A stretch of 10,264 bases of DNA from an uncultured bacterium (GTDB taxonomy: Bacteria > Bacillota > Clostridia > Oscillospirales > Oscillospiraceae): positions 1 through 10,264 of the forward strand of contig CAJMLC010000059.1 in NCBI GenBank assembly GCA_905214155.1, in the 5' to 3' direction. The position numbers and the translations under genes were made by a program. The notes beneath the pieces are model-generated. The model did not search any database and was not told the origin of the DNA. It saw nothing but the letters and a program-made list of their open reading frames with translations. The stretch's first letter is position 1. Each line of letters starts with the position of its first letter. Shown here one piece after another: positions 1 through 7,263 of the stretch.

Positions 1-1
1 G

Positions 2-1087
2 GTCAAGCTGATGAACGGTGTGGGCGATATGAAGCTCGGCGATTACCGCGACAACACCATCGACGCCTTTGGCGACGCCTATGAATATCTCATGGGCATG
101 TACGCCTCCAACGCCGGAAAAAGCGGCGGCGAATATTTTACGCCGCAGGAGGTATCTGAACTTCTGACGCGCATCGCCGTGGCCGGAAAGACAGAGGTCA
201 ACAAGGTCTATGATCCCGCCTGCGGTTCCGGTTCTCTGCTTTTGAAGGCTGCAAAAATTCTCGGCCCCGGCAACATCCGGCAGGGCTTTTACGGGCAGGA
301 GATCAATATCACGACCTACAACCTCCGCCGTATCAATATGTTCCTGCACGATATTGACTACGATAAGTTTGACATCGCCCACGGCGATACGCTGGTAAGC
401 CCCCAGCACTGGGACGACGAGTCGTTTGAGGCCATCGTATCCAATCCGCCGTACTCCATCCGCTGGGAGGGCAGCGACAACGCAACGCTCATCAACGACC
501 CGCGCTTTTCGCCCGCCGGTGTACTGGCCCCGAAGTCGAAGGCGGATTTGGCGTTTATCATGCACAGCCTGTCGTGGCTGGCGACCGACGGCACGGCGGC
601 CATCGTCTGTTTCCCCGGCGTGATGTACCGCGGCGGCGCGGAAAAGCAGATCCGCAAATACCTGATCGACAACAACTTCATCGACTGAATCATCCAGATG
701 CCGGACAACCTGTTCTACGGCACGACAATCGCGACCTGCATCATGGTGCTGAAAAAGTCCAAGCGGGATAACCATACGCTGTTTCTGGACGCGTCCAAGC
801 AGTGCGTCAAAATCACCAACAGCAACAAGCTCACCGAGGACAACATCCAGACGATCCTGACGGCCTATCTCGACCGCGCCGACAAGCCGCACTTCGCCGC
901 CCTCGTCCCCAACGACAAAATTGCCGAGCAGGACTATAACCTCTCCGTCTCCACCTACGTCGAGCAGGAGGACACCCGCGAGGTCATTGATATTCAAAAG
1001 CTCAACGCCGAGATCGCGCAGATCGTAGCGCGGGAGCAAAAGCTGCGGGAGGAGATCGATAAGATCGTGGCAGAGATTGAGGGGTAA
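2..1087 (+). pseudogene. hsdM: Type I restriction-modification DNA methyltransferase subunit M, 5'-truncated by window edge, interrupted by in-frame TGA
   Basis: HsdM is the SAM-dependent N6-adenine methyltransferase subunit of type I restriction-modification systems; it works with HsdS (specificity) and HsdR (cleavage). The frame is open from base 2, so the N-terminal part lies outside the window. Counting from the ATG at 11, the SAM-binding motif DPACGSG is at residues 68-74 and the catalytic NPPY motif at 145-148 (bases 443-454), both intact. The C-terminal helical part follows the family to the stop at 1085-1087. A TGA at 686-688 splits the frame (…NNFID-stop-IIQMPDNLF…). The residues on both sides are contiguous HsdM sequence in the same frame, and as I recall the family this position is usually Cys (FIDCIIQ), so a TGC or TGT to TGA change explains it. 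The next ATG at 698 has no ribosome binding site. The product is probably inactive unless the TGA is a sequencing error or is read through. No hsdS follows. Confidence 0.88.
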
Positions 1088-1091
1088 CTAG

Positions 1092-1418
1092 ATGTATATA
1101 TCCGAAATACAAATGCAAGAAATAATTGAAATTATCAAAGCAAGTACAGCCAAACCTGACTGGTGGACGATCATTCCTACGATCGTCTCAGCGGCAGCGG
1201 CGATCGTTGCCATAGCTATTTCAGTTCGTACATCACAGAAACAAAATAAAATTGCTCTATTCGAAAAACGACTTGGATGTTATCAACGCTTTATGGCGTT
1301 AAAACGATTTTCAGATTTTGCGAATAGGTTCGATTCGTTTGAGAAGCAAGAACAGCTTGATCCGATATTCCAATGTCAAGCAGAATACTGTAATCTAACT
1401 CCTCTGCAACAGCGCTGA
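1092..1418 (+). pseudogene. Small membrane-anchored protein of unknown function, probably 3'-truncated by IS remnant
   Basis: I do not recognise a named family. The frame gives 108 residues: a short N-terminal stretch, one hydrophobic helix at about residues 26-45 preceded by a Trp pair, then a charged cytoplasmic-type segment containing QNKIALFEKR, a pattern I associate with small uncharacterised single-pass membrane proteins that are usually longer. A good ribosome binding site (GAGGGG, 7 bases before ATG) supports the start, and only 4 bases separate it from the end of hsdM. The last ten or so residues (from about base 1385) are the antisense of transposase coding sequence, so the native C-terminus appears lost and the TGA at 1416-1418 is accidental. 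Base composition is clearly more AT-rich than hsdM or the PTS operon, suggesting separate acquisition. It may still be translated as a chimeric protein. Confidence 0.6.
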
Positions 1419-1530
1419 GCAATCTCACTGGTTCGTCCGACGGGATGATGATTTCTAAATTCATGGGCAAGCAGACTTGATATCCAGTCCCGTATGCCGT
1501 ATACTCTACTCGCGTCTTATTTTCTTTCAC
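1291..1530 (-). pseudogene. N-terminal fragment of an IS1182-family (DDE) transposase
   Basis: Reading on the minus strand from a GTG at 1530, the first ~48 residues (TRVEYTAYGTGYQVCLPMNL…, then …DEPVRLLS…EELDY) match the N-terminal pattern I know from IS1182-type transposases of Firmicutes, where it is followed by a long catalytic DDE domain. Here the resemblance stops at about base 1385; the remaining frame to the stop at 1291-1293 is antisense of the neighbouring membrane-protein gene. Only about a tenth of a normal transposase (~450-550 residues) remains, so no activity is possible. The start could also be a few codons away. The family assignment is from memory of the conserved N-terminus, not a search. 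Confidence 0.65.
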
Positions 1531-1545
1531 ACCTAAATAATACGC

Positions 1546-1578
1546 CGAAGTCCGACTCTGTGCAAGAGCCGGGCTTCG
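1546..1578. repeat. 33-base strong hairpin in IS leader
   Basis: Arms of 14 bases (CGAAGTCCGACTCT and AGAGCCGGGCTTCG) pair with one A-C mismatch and one G-T wobble around the loop GTGCA. On the plus strand it is followed by TAATTTT, so it could act as a weak terminator. Such leader hairpins often protect transposase genes from outside transcription; that role is inference here. Confidence 0.6.
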
Positions 1579-1585
1579 TAATTTT

Positions 1586-1612
1586 GGGGCTGCCTCTTAG
1601 TGAGACAGCCCC
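1586..1612. terminator. Hairpin at IS outer end, possible bidirectional terminator downstream of the PTS operon
   Basis: GGGGCTG and CAGCCCC pair over 7 bases, then one mismatch, then CTC/GAG around the loop TTAGT. It lies 27 bases beyond the stop codon of the last operon gene (HAD phosphatase) and between that gene and the plus-strand genes, so it is the best candidate for ending transcription on either side. The tails are poor (TTTC on plus, AAAATTAC on minus), so it is not a classical Rho-independent terminator. It may simply be the IS terminal repeat. Confidence 0.4.
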
Positions 1613-1639
1613 TTTCAATGTGAAATACACTGCCCTCTA

Positions 1640-2296
1640 TCACGTCCGCAGTCGCCTCAAAAGCGGCGGGAGCGCCTGCATGGAATCCAGCACCGCAAGG
1701 CAGGACTGCCGTGCCGTCTCACTGACCGGCCCGAGATCCGGGATCAGGACGCGCTGCATACCGGCGGCTTCCGCCGCCTGAAGGCCGGATTCGGAATCCT
1801 CCACGACCAGACACGCTTCCGGCGCAATGCCGAGACGCTCAGCCGCCAGAAGGAAAATATCCGGCTCCGGCTTTCCGTGCGCGACCTGATCCCCTGTAAC
1901 GATGGCGGAAAAATCATCCAATATCTCCGAAAGCGCAAGGTGCGTCCGCGTCAGCGGCAGGTTGGTGGACGTCGCCACAGCGGCCGGAACGCCTGTGCGG
2001 TGCAGCGCGTCAAGCGTCTGGCGCACGCCGGGCTTACAGACAGGACTCTCCGTGCGGATGATCTCCTCCGCGATCCGGATCCGCTCCATGCGGACGGCTT
2101 CAAAGCAGAAGCCCTCGCCAAGCGCCTGTTCCAGAAGCGCACGGCCGAATTCCAGACTCGCGCCGCGCGTCCGGAGGAGCAACTCCCGCGTCAGCGTGAA
2201 GCCGAACTGTCGGGCGCTCTGCTGCCATGCGTGAATATAAATGCGCTCCGTATCCAAAAGCGTGCCGTCTACATCGAAAATAACCGCCCGCAGCAT
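1640..2296 (-). CDS. HAD-superfamily hydrolase (beta-phosphoglucomutase/sugar phosphatase-like)
   Basis: A 218-residue haloacid-dehalogenase-type phosphatase, subfamily IA. The four motifs are intact: DVDGTLLDTE (nucleophile D8, acid D10), motif II ATS (T109/S110), motif III GKPEPD (K142) and motif IV VVEDSESG (E166, D167). A helical cap domain lies between motif I and motif II. The family dephosphorylates or isomerises small phosphorylated metabolites, using Mg2+ in the cytoplasm. The start at 2296 is chosen because GGAGGAAG sits just upstream and the D-x-D motif begins eight residues in; the longer open frame would add 33 residues from within the preceding gene. It is the last gene of the operon, beginning 19 bases after the Enzyme I stop. 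In this setting it may remove phosphate from a sugar or polyol phosphate (overflow detoxification) or interconvert isomers; sequence alone does not separate phosphatase from phosphomutase. Confidence 0.9.
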   Translation of the reverse strand: MLRAVIFDVDGTLLDTERIYIHAWQQSARQFGFTLTRELLLRTRGASLEFGRALLEQALGEGFCFEAVRMERIRIAEEIIRTESPVCKPGVRQTLDALHRTGVPAAVATSTNLPLTRTHLALSEILDDFSAIVTGDQVAHGKPEPDIFLLAAERLGIAPEACLVVEDSESGLQAAEAAGMQRVLIPDLGPVSETARQSCLAVLDSMQALPPLLRRLRT

Positions 2297-2315
2297 CGTT
2301 CTTCCTCCATTTTTG

Positions 2316-3911
2316 TCACAGTGCGCGGACCGCCGCTCGAAGGGGAAGCACCGCGCCGGGGGAAACGGACAGCTCATCGATGCCAAGCTCCACAAAGCTC
2401 TGTGTCATGACCGGATCCGCAGCCAGCTCGCCGCAGATACCGGCCCAGATCCCCGCCTGATGCGCCGCCTCAACAACGCCGCGGATCAGGCGGCGGACAG
2501 CCGGATGATAAGGGTCGCAGAAGCGTCCGAGCCGCGCGTTCTGCCGGTCAGCCGCCAACGTATATTGAATGAGGTCGTTTGTGCCGATGCTGAAAAAGTC
2601 AACCATCGGCGCAAGCTCATCGGCAATGATCGCCGCCGCCGGCGTTTCGATCATGATCCCCTGCTCCGGCAGAGCGCATTCTATTTTCTGCGTACACAAT
2701 TCTTCGTAGACAGCCTGTACGAGCGTGCGCACCTCCAAAATTTCCTCTGCCGAGGTGATCATCGGGTACATGACAGAAAGCCTGCCCTTCGCCGCCGCGC
2801 GCAACAGCGCGCGCAGCTGCGTGCGGAAGACCTCCCTGCGTTCAAGGCACAGCCGGATACCGCGCAGCCCGAGCGCCGGATTTTCTTCCTCGTCAAGCTG
2901 AAAATATCCGATCTTCTTGTCTGCGCCGATGTCCATCGTCCGGACGATCACGCGCTTGCCCTGCATGAGTTCCAGAATGCGGCAGTATACATCGTACTGC
3001 TCCTGCTCGGTGGGATAATCCTCACGGCCAAGGAATAGAAACTCGCTGCGGAACAGGCCGATGCCCTCGGCATCGTTTTTCACGGCCAGCTCAACATCGG
3101 AAATACTGCCCACGTTGGCATAGGTCAAAACACGCTGGCCGGAGGAGGTCTGCGCCGGCAGGCCGCGCAGCGCGCAGAGCGCTTCGCGCTCGGCAAGAAG
3201 CTGATCCCGCGCCGCGGAAAGCTGCTGACAGGTTGCTTCCTCAGGTTCAATGTAGAGCGTACCGGTCCGGCCGTCCAGAATGGCCTGCTTGCCGTCCCAC
3301 GCGGGATCGATCGGCGTCTGGATCAGCGCCGGAATGCTCATCGTGCGCGACAGAATGGCAGTGTGCGAGTTTGCGGAGCCGCCGCTCGTCACAAAGCCAA
3401 GCAGAACCTGTTTGTCAAGCTGTACCGTGGTGCTGGGCGCCAGATCCTCGGCCATAACGATGGCAGGCTCCTCCAGTGCGGCCTCTGCCGCACCGCTGAG
3501 CGCGCGGACAAGGCTCTGGGCCACATCCAGAATATCTGCCGCGCGTGCCCGCATATACGCATCCATCGTCCTGAAAAGCGCGGCGATCTGCTCGCCTGCC
3601 TGCATCACGGCCGCCTCTGCGGAGTAACCGGCTTCCAGTCCGGCCTCCACCGCGTCTGCGAAGTCCTCATCCTCCAGCAGCATCCGGTGGACCTCCAATA
3701 TCTCGGCTTCATCCGCTCCGGCTTCCTGACAGGCCTTTTCATACAATTTGGTCAGTCTCGCACCGGCTGCCTCGCGCGCACGCACAAAGCGTTCGCGTTC
3801 TTTCTCCGGACTTTCTCCGTATTCGGCGTGCCGCTGGGGCTGTACCTGAAGGAACCGGATCTTTCCGATGGCGATCTGCGGCAGAATTGACGTACCTTGA
3901 ACCTGCATCAT
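2316..3911 (-). CDS. ptsI: Phosphoenolpyruvate-protein phosphotransferase (PTS Enzyme I)
   Basis: Enzyme I takes phosphate from phosphoenolpyruvate on an active-site histidine and passes it to HPr, the first step of all PTS transport; it is a cytoplasmic dimer. The 531-residue protein shows the expected order: N-terminal HPr-binding helical region (about 30-145), phosphohistidine segment GGSANSHTAILSR with H183, then the C-terminal PEP barrel with LFRSE (R288), RTMDIGADK (R324), IETPAA (E422), GTNDLIQYTLAADR (N445/D446) and the catalytic cysteine in GICGE (C493). All key residues are present. It is somewhat shorter than the ~570 residues of common EI proteins. AGGAG precedes the ATG at 3911 by 7 bases; a second ATG follows immediately. 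The gene lies 14 bases after HPr inside a sugar-specific operon, so it is probably an additional or dedicated EI; whether the genome has another ptsI cannot be seen. Confidence 0.97.
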   Translation of the reverse strand: MMQVQGTSILPQIAIGKIRFLQVQPQRHAEYGESPEKERERFVRAREAAGARLTKLYEKACQEAGADEAEILEVHRMLLEDEDFADAVEAGLEAGYSAEAAVMQAGEQIAALFRTMDAYMRARAADILDVAQSLVRALSGAAEAALEEPAIVMAEDLAPSTTVQLDKQVLLGFVTSGGSANSHTAILSRTMSIPALIQTPIDPAWDGKQAILDGRTGTLYIEPEEATCQQLSAARDQLLAEREALCALRGLPAQTSSGQRVLTYANVGSISDVELAVKNDAEGIGLFRSEFLFLGREDYPTEQEQYDVYCRILELMQGKRVIVRTMDIGADKKIGYFQLDEEENPALGLRGIRLCLERREVFRTQLRALLRAAAKGRLSVMYPMITSAEEILEVRTLVQAVYEELCTQKIECALPEQGIMIETPAAAIIADELAPMVDFFSIGTNDLIQYTLAADRQNARLGRFCDPYHPAVRRLIRGVVEAAHQAGIWAGICGELAADPVMTQSFVELGIDELSVSPGAVLPLRAAVRAL

Positions 3912-3925
3912 AGTGATTCTCCTAG

Positions 3926-4183
3926 TTATAATGTCTGATGAAAAAAGGCTTCCGCGTCGGCCGCGTCCTGTTCCTCCGTCTCTCCTTCAATGCGGACCGT
4001 GATGGTCTCGCCCTTGAGAACGTTGAGGCTGAGAAGCGAGATCATCCGTTTGGCGTCGGCAACAGCGCCGTCCTTTTCGATCGTGACCTTGCTTTGCAGT
4101 GTTTTTGCAAATTTAACGACCTGTCCGGCGGGGCGGGCATGGATCCCCATCTCGTCCTGTACGGTATACGTAAACTGTTTCAT
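3926..4183 (-). CDS. ptsH: HPr-family phosphocarrier protein with Arg at position 46
   Basis: HPr carries phosphate from Enzyme I to the sugar-specific EIIA. At 85 residues it has normal family length. The phosphorylation site is intact in MGIHARPAG (H15, with R17). The position used by HPr kinase/phosphorylase for carbon catabolite repression in Firmicutes (Ser46) is Arg here: the segment reads AKRMISLLSL where the usual pattern is KSIMGVMSL. A serine three residues later (S49) is not at the kinase site. The protein should therefore do phosphotransfer but not act as the Ser46-phosphate co-repressor of CcpA. AGGAG sits 7 bases before ATG. It lies 15 bases after the MtlD-like gene and 14 bases before ptsI, so it is most likely the dedicated HPr of this operon. 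Confidence 0.95.
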   Translation of the reverse strand: MKQFTYTVQDEMGIHARPAGQVVKFAKTLQSKVTIEKDGAVADAKRMISLLSLNVLKGETITVRIEGETEEQDAADAEAFFHQTL

Positions 4184-4198
4184 ATGTTTTCTCCTGCA

Positions 4199-5296
4199 TC
4201 ATTTGTTATCTTCGTTCAGCAGCCGCAAAAGCTGAGCCTCCTGCGGCTGCATGGGATCCAATGCGCATATGCCTGCGTCGCTTTGCAGGGTCCCAAGGAG
4301 CAGGCGCAGCGCGTGAAGAAGCTCCCCGCATGGCAGGCCGAAGCGAAGACAAAGCAGGATCGGCCCTGCAAAGCGTTCCCTGCGCCCGGCCTTTTTGGGA
4401 AGGTCGCGCAGAACACGCGGGAGGGGGTCGCCGCTCGGCTGACGCATTTTCTCCAGCATGGCGGCGCGCCACGCCGCGTGCTCCCCGGCGTCAAACTGCC
4501 ACTGCCGCAGTACAGCCGCTTCGCTTTGCGCAAAGGCAGTCTGTACGCGCGCGAGGATCTGCGGATCTGCATAGCATTCCGCCATCGTCCGGGCGCCCTT
4601 CTGCGCGCCGAGCAGCGCGGCATAGGTGTGGAACATATTGGCGATGTACAGCTTGCGGTAGAGCTTTGCCTGCACATTTGTTCCGGCCAGCAGATTCGGA
4701 ACAGCCGGAAGCGGCATGGACAGCGCGTCCGCGTCGGCCTCCAGCGTCCCGTTGGCAGTCGCCGTGATGGCAAACGGCGCGCGGTCCTCGCCGCTGTAGC
4801 CGACGGAATAAACGAGCACCTGTGCGATCTCCGCCAGCGCGGCAAGCGCTTCCTCGCCGGTCTGGCGCAGCTGCGAAAGGAGCAGCGAATACAGCGCCTC
4901 CCTGCCGTCCGGCTCATTGCTGCAAAGAAGGATCTCGCAGGGTGTGCTTCGCCCACGCTGCTTCCGCAGGCGGCAGGCTCTGGCAAGCTGCCCGGCTGCG
5001 GATGCAAAGGCCGCGCGGCCAAAGCAGAAAGCAGCCAGATCATGCTCTGTCAGCGCCTCGACCAGCGCGTCTTCCCCGAGCAGCACGTCAAAATTATCTA
5101 TTTCGACGCTTTCGTCCGCGCCGTCCCGGTCCAGCAAAAAGACCGGATAGTGTGCGGCGCTTTTGAGCTGCCGCAGCGCCGCGGCATCGCGCCTGTAAAA
5201 CAGCAGGCGGTATCCCGCTTGCTGAAACAGCACGCTTACGATGCCGCGCCCGATATTGCCTGCGCCGCAGACGACGAGCGTCTTCTCCGCGCTCAT
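4199..5296 (-). CDS. Mannitol-1-phosphate 5-dehydrogenase-like polyol dehydrogenase (long-chain mannitol dehydrogenase family)
   Basis: A 365-residue NAD(P)-dependent dehydrogenase. The N-terminal Rossmann fold shows GAGNIGRG at residues 11-18. The segment EILLCSNEPDGREALYSLL (about 121-139) corresponds to the ACENM region of MtlD, and the C-terminal domain carries KLYIANMFH (K215, N220, H223), the K-x4-N-x2-H catalytic set of this family. The family oxidises polyols, polyol phosphates or aldonates to the keto form without metal; mannitol-1-phosphate to fructose-6-phosphate is the best-known reaction, and mannonate/altronate oxidoreductases are relatives. It is slightly short for MtlD (~380). 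Its ATG overlaps the stop of the upstream dehydrogenase by four bases (ATGA), which implies translational coupling. The exact substrate is unknown; the phosphorylated product of the linked PTS is likely. Confidence 0.8.
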   Translation of the reverse strand: MSAEKTLVVCGAGNIGRGIVSVLFQQAGYRLLFYRRDAAALRQLKSAAHYPVFLLDRDGADESVEIDNFDVLLGEDALVEALTEHDLAAFCFGRAAFASAAGQLARACRLRKQRGRSTPCEILLCSNEPDGREALYSLLLSQLRQTGEEALAALAEIAQVLVYSVGYSGEDRAPFAITATANGTLEADADALSMPLPAVPNLLAGTNVQAKLYRKLYIANMFHTYAALLGAQKGARTMAECYADPQILARVQTAFAQSEAAVLRQWQFDAGEHAAWRAAMLEKMRQPSGDPLPRVLRDLPKKAGRRERFAGPILLCLRFGLPCGELLHALRLLLGTLQSDAGICALDPMQPQEAQLLRLLNEDNK

Positions 5297-6339
5297 TCCA
5301 TCACAACGCTCACGCGGTACGCGCCGGGAACGCAGGCCGCCTGCATCGCCTGCTCCATCTGGGAGAAGGGATACTTTTTCTCAATGACCGGCGAGAAATC
5401 AATGCTGCCGGAATTGATCGTGTCCGCAGCCGCCTGGAAATCCTGATGATCCGCGCCGAAGGTGCCGATGATGTCGATCTTGCGATAGTGGAGCGTATTG
5501 ACGTCCAGATTGATCTTGGGGCTGGGATAGGCGGCGGCAAACAGCAGCACGCGGCCGCGCTTTGCCTTGAGCATCTCAAAAGCCTGATCGGTCGCAGCCT
5601 GTGCGCCGACAGCGAGGATGACACAGTCGACGCCCACACCGCCGGTCAGACGCTTGACCTCCTCAACAGGGTCCGTCTGTCCCACGTCGATGACCTGCAG
5701 GCCGCAGGCACGGGCCGCTTCGATTTTTTTCGGGATCATTTCCGTGATCATGACGTTTGCGCCGTAGGCACGCGCCATCAGCGCGTTGATGATGCCCATG
5801 GTGCCGGCGCCGATGACCGCAACACGTTCGCCGCGCTGCAAACGGAGCTTTCGCAGGCCGAATGCGACGGATGCAACCGGCTCCAGAAGACCGGCAATGG
5901 ACGGATCGATGTCCGGATGGATCTTATAGAGGCCGACCTTGGATTTTACGGCATATTCCGCAAAGCCCGCATTTCCGTAGTAGCCGTCAGGATTGAGATC
6001 GTTGGCCGTTTTGATATGGCGGCACTCACCGGTGCGGCCCTCGAGCGACTCCGGAGACGTGGGGTCAAATTCATAACCGCAGGCGACCATGTTGCCGGGT
6101 GCAAATGCGTCGACACGGCTTCCGACCTTCAAAACCTCACCGGCCCATTCATGGCCGAATACCAGCGGATAGGGGCGCGTGCGGCTGCCGTTATACACGC
6201 CGTACTCCGAAGTACAGATATTGCAGGCTTTGATCTTGACCAGAACACTGTCCGGCGTCAGTTCCGGCAGGACGCGTTCTTCTATGGTGAGCTGCTCTTT
6301 TCCGTGCAGAACAGCGGTTTTCGTGGTTTTGGGTTCCAT
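5293..6339 (-). CDS. Zinc-type medium-chain alcohol/polyol dehydrogenase
   Basis: A 348-residue member of the medium-chain dehydrogenase superfamily, which includes sorbitol, galactitol-1-phosphate and threonine dehydrogenases. The catalytic zinc ligands are recognisable: C42 in ACNICTSE, H63-E64 in FGHEWAGE, and E153 in LLEPVASV. The Rossmann fold has GAGTMG at 177-182. The lobe that normally holds the structural zinc (four closely spaced cysteines) is unusual: only C87 and C106 remain, separated by an acidic insert and followed by RHIKTAND, so the structural zinc is probably absent. GGAGG lies 7 bases before ATG and overlaps the stop codon of the aldolase gene. In this operon it probably oxidises the imported polyol phosphate, or a related hydroxyl compound, to a ketose phosphate. 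Confidence 0.9.
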   Translation of the reverse strand: MEPKTTKTAVLHGKEQLTIEERVLPELTPDSVLVKIKACNICTSEYGVYNGSRTRPYPLVFGHEWAGEVLKVGSRVDAFAPGNMVACGYEFDPTSPESLEGRTGECRHIKTANDLNPDGYYGNAGFAEYAVKSKVGLYKIHPDIDPSIAGLLEPVASVAFGLRKLRLQRGERVAVIGAGTMGIINALMARAYGANVMITEMIPKKIEAARACGLQVIDVGQTDPVEEVKRLTGGVGVDCVILAVGAQAATDQAFEMLKAKRGRVLLFAAAYPSPKINLDVNTLHYRKIDIIGTFGADHQDFQAAADTINSGSIDFSPVIEKKYPFSQMEQAMQAACVPGAYRVSVVME

Positions 6340-6350
6340 ATGTGTTCCTC

Positions 6351-7226
6351 CTAGATGCGGTTTGCGCTGCCGAACAGCGTCATGTAATACTTGAGCGTCT
6401 CCATCCAGCCGTCAACAGCCGTCTGAATGGTCTGCTGGAGGTTCATCCGCTTGGTATTCATCTCGCCGTTGGCTCCCTTCACCTCTCTGGTAAAGCCATT
6501 CTGACAGCTGACATTCAGCTTGGCAAGGCCGCCTTCGTTCAGGTCTGTGTTGAGGTTGATCTTCTGGATACCGCAGGCAATGGCCTTTACGAGATTGTCG
6601 TCGCCTGTGCCGGAGCCTCCGTGCAGCACCAACGGCAGCGGAAGCTCGCGTGCAAGCTCGCTGAGGAGGTCAAACTCCAGCCGCGGCGCTCCCTTGTAGA
6701 CGCCGTGCGAGGTCCCGACCGCAACGGCCAGACAGTCCGTGTGGGTCTGCTCGACAAAGGCCTGCGCCTCGTCCAGATGCGTAAGTCCCGAATCCCGCGT
6801 TTCGGCATACGCATCGCCCTGACCGACATGGCCAAGTTCCGATTCGACCGATACGCCGACCGCGTGCGCGATCTTGACCAGCTCACGGACCTGCGCCACA
6901 TTTTCCTCAAACGGCAGTGTGGAGCGGTCGACCATGATCGACGAAAAGCCCGCATGGATCGCCTGAACGCCCTGTTCGTAGGTCCCGCCGTGATCGAGGT
7001 TGAGCGCCGCTACGACCTCCGGGTATTTTTTTTCAAAGAAACGCGCGATCGCGGCGCACTCATAAATGCCGTGGACCGGATGCACATCCAGAATGACCGG
7101 CGCGTGAAGCTCGCGGCCCGCCCGGAAGGCGGCTTCGATGGTCTCGCGGTTGAAAACGTTGGGTGCTGCGACGCCGTAATGATTGTTTTTTGCGTCCTGC
7201 AGCAATTCATGCATGGGAACGATCAT
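6351..7226 (-). CDS. Class II fructose/tagatose-bisphosphate aldolase family protein (GatY/KbaY-like)
   Basis: A 291-residue zinc-dependent aldolase of the FbaA/GatY family, which cleaves ketose (bis)phosphates to dihydroxyacetone phosphate and an aldehyde. Visible site residues: NLDHGG (catalytic D78, zinc ligand H79), ESELGHVGQGD (E130 and nearby), GTSHGVYKG (zinc ligand H174), LHGGSGTG (zinc ligand H202), and the phosphate-binding NLNTDL (225-229 region). The C-terminus ends in the family-typical MTLFGS. The start at 7226 is preferred: GGAGG lies 8 bases upstream and residue 1 matches the usual start of the family; a longer frame to 7274 would run through an intergenic hairpin. It is the first metabolic gene after the transporter genes. 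Whether it acts on a mono- or bisphosphate cannot be told; no phosphofructokinase-type kinase is present in the window. Confidence 0.92.
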   Translation of the reverse strand: MIVPMHELLQDAKNNHYGVAAPNVFNRETIEAAFRAGRELHAPVILDVHPVHGIYECAAIARFFEKKYPEVVAALNLDHGGTYEQGVQAIHAGFSSIMVDRSTLPFEENVAQVRELVKIAHAVGVSVESELGHVGQGDAYAETRDSGLTHLDEAQAFVEQTHTDCLAVAVGTSHGVYKGAPRLEFDLLSELARELPLPLVLHGGSGTGDDNLVKAIACGIQKINLNTDLNEGGLAKLNVSCQNGFTREVKGANGEMNTKRMNLQQTIQTAVDGWMETLKYYMTLFGSANRI

Positions 7227-7263
7227 AAATGAAACCTCCGAACTCAAAAATATAAGACGCGTT

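Larger units (their letters stand above)
1385..1617 (-). mobile_element. Remnant of one end of an IS1182-like insertion sequence
   Basis: This stretch holds the transposase 5' fragment (to 1530), its leader with a strong hairpin at 1546-1578, and a near-palindromic GGGGCTG…CAGCCCC end at 1586-1612. As I recall, GGGGCTGTCTCA-like sequence is typical of the termini of this IS group. The inner boundary at ~1385 is a sharp switch from transposase-like to unrelated sequence, consistent with a deletion that removed most of the element and the 3' part of the preceding gene. No matching second terminus or target duplication is visible in the window. Confidence 0.55.

Noticed and set aside
686..720. 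TGA in hsdM as a selenocysteine codon replacing Cys
   Set aside because: Replacement of a Cys codon by TGA is suggestive, but no convincing SECIS-like hairpin is seen right after it, and this Cys is not a known catalytic residue of HsdM.
1494..1781. 95-residue plus-strand frame across the IS end and the HAD gene
   Set aside because: It runs through two hairpins and then antisense to the conserved C-terminus of the HAD protein; no family resemblance.
2241..3038. Open frame on the plus strand antisense to Enzyme I
   Set aside because: Low-complexity basic translation opposite a complete ptsI with all catalytic residues; no ribosome binding site.
3938..5446. Long open frame of about 500 codons on the plus strand, antisense to HPr, the MtlD-like gene and the zinc dehydrogenase
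   Set aside because: Arg/Ala/Gln-rich translation without recognisable motifs, opposite three well-supported genes; a typical GC-rich shadow frame.
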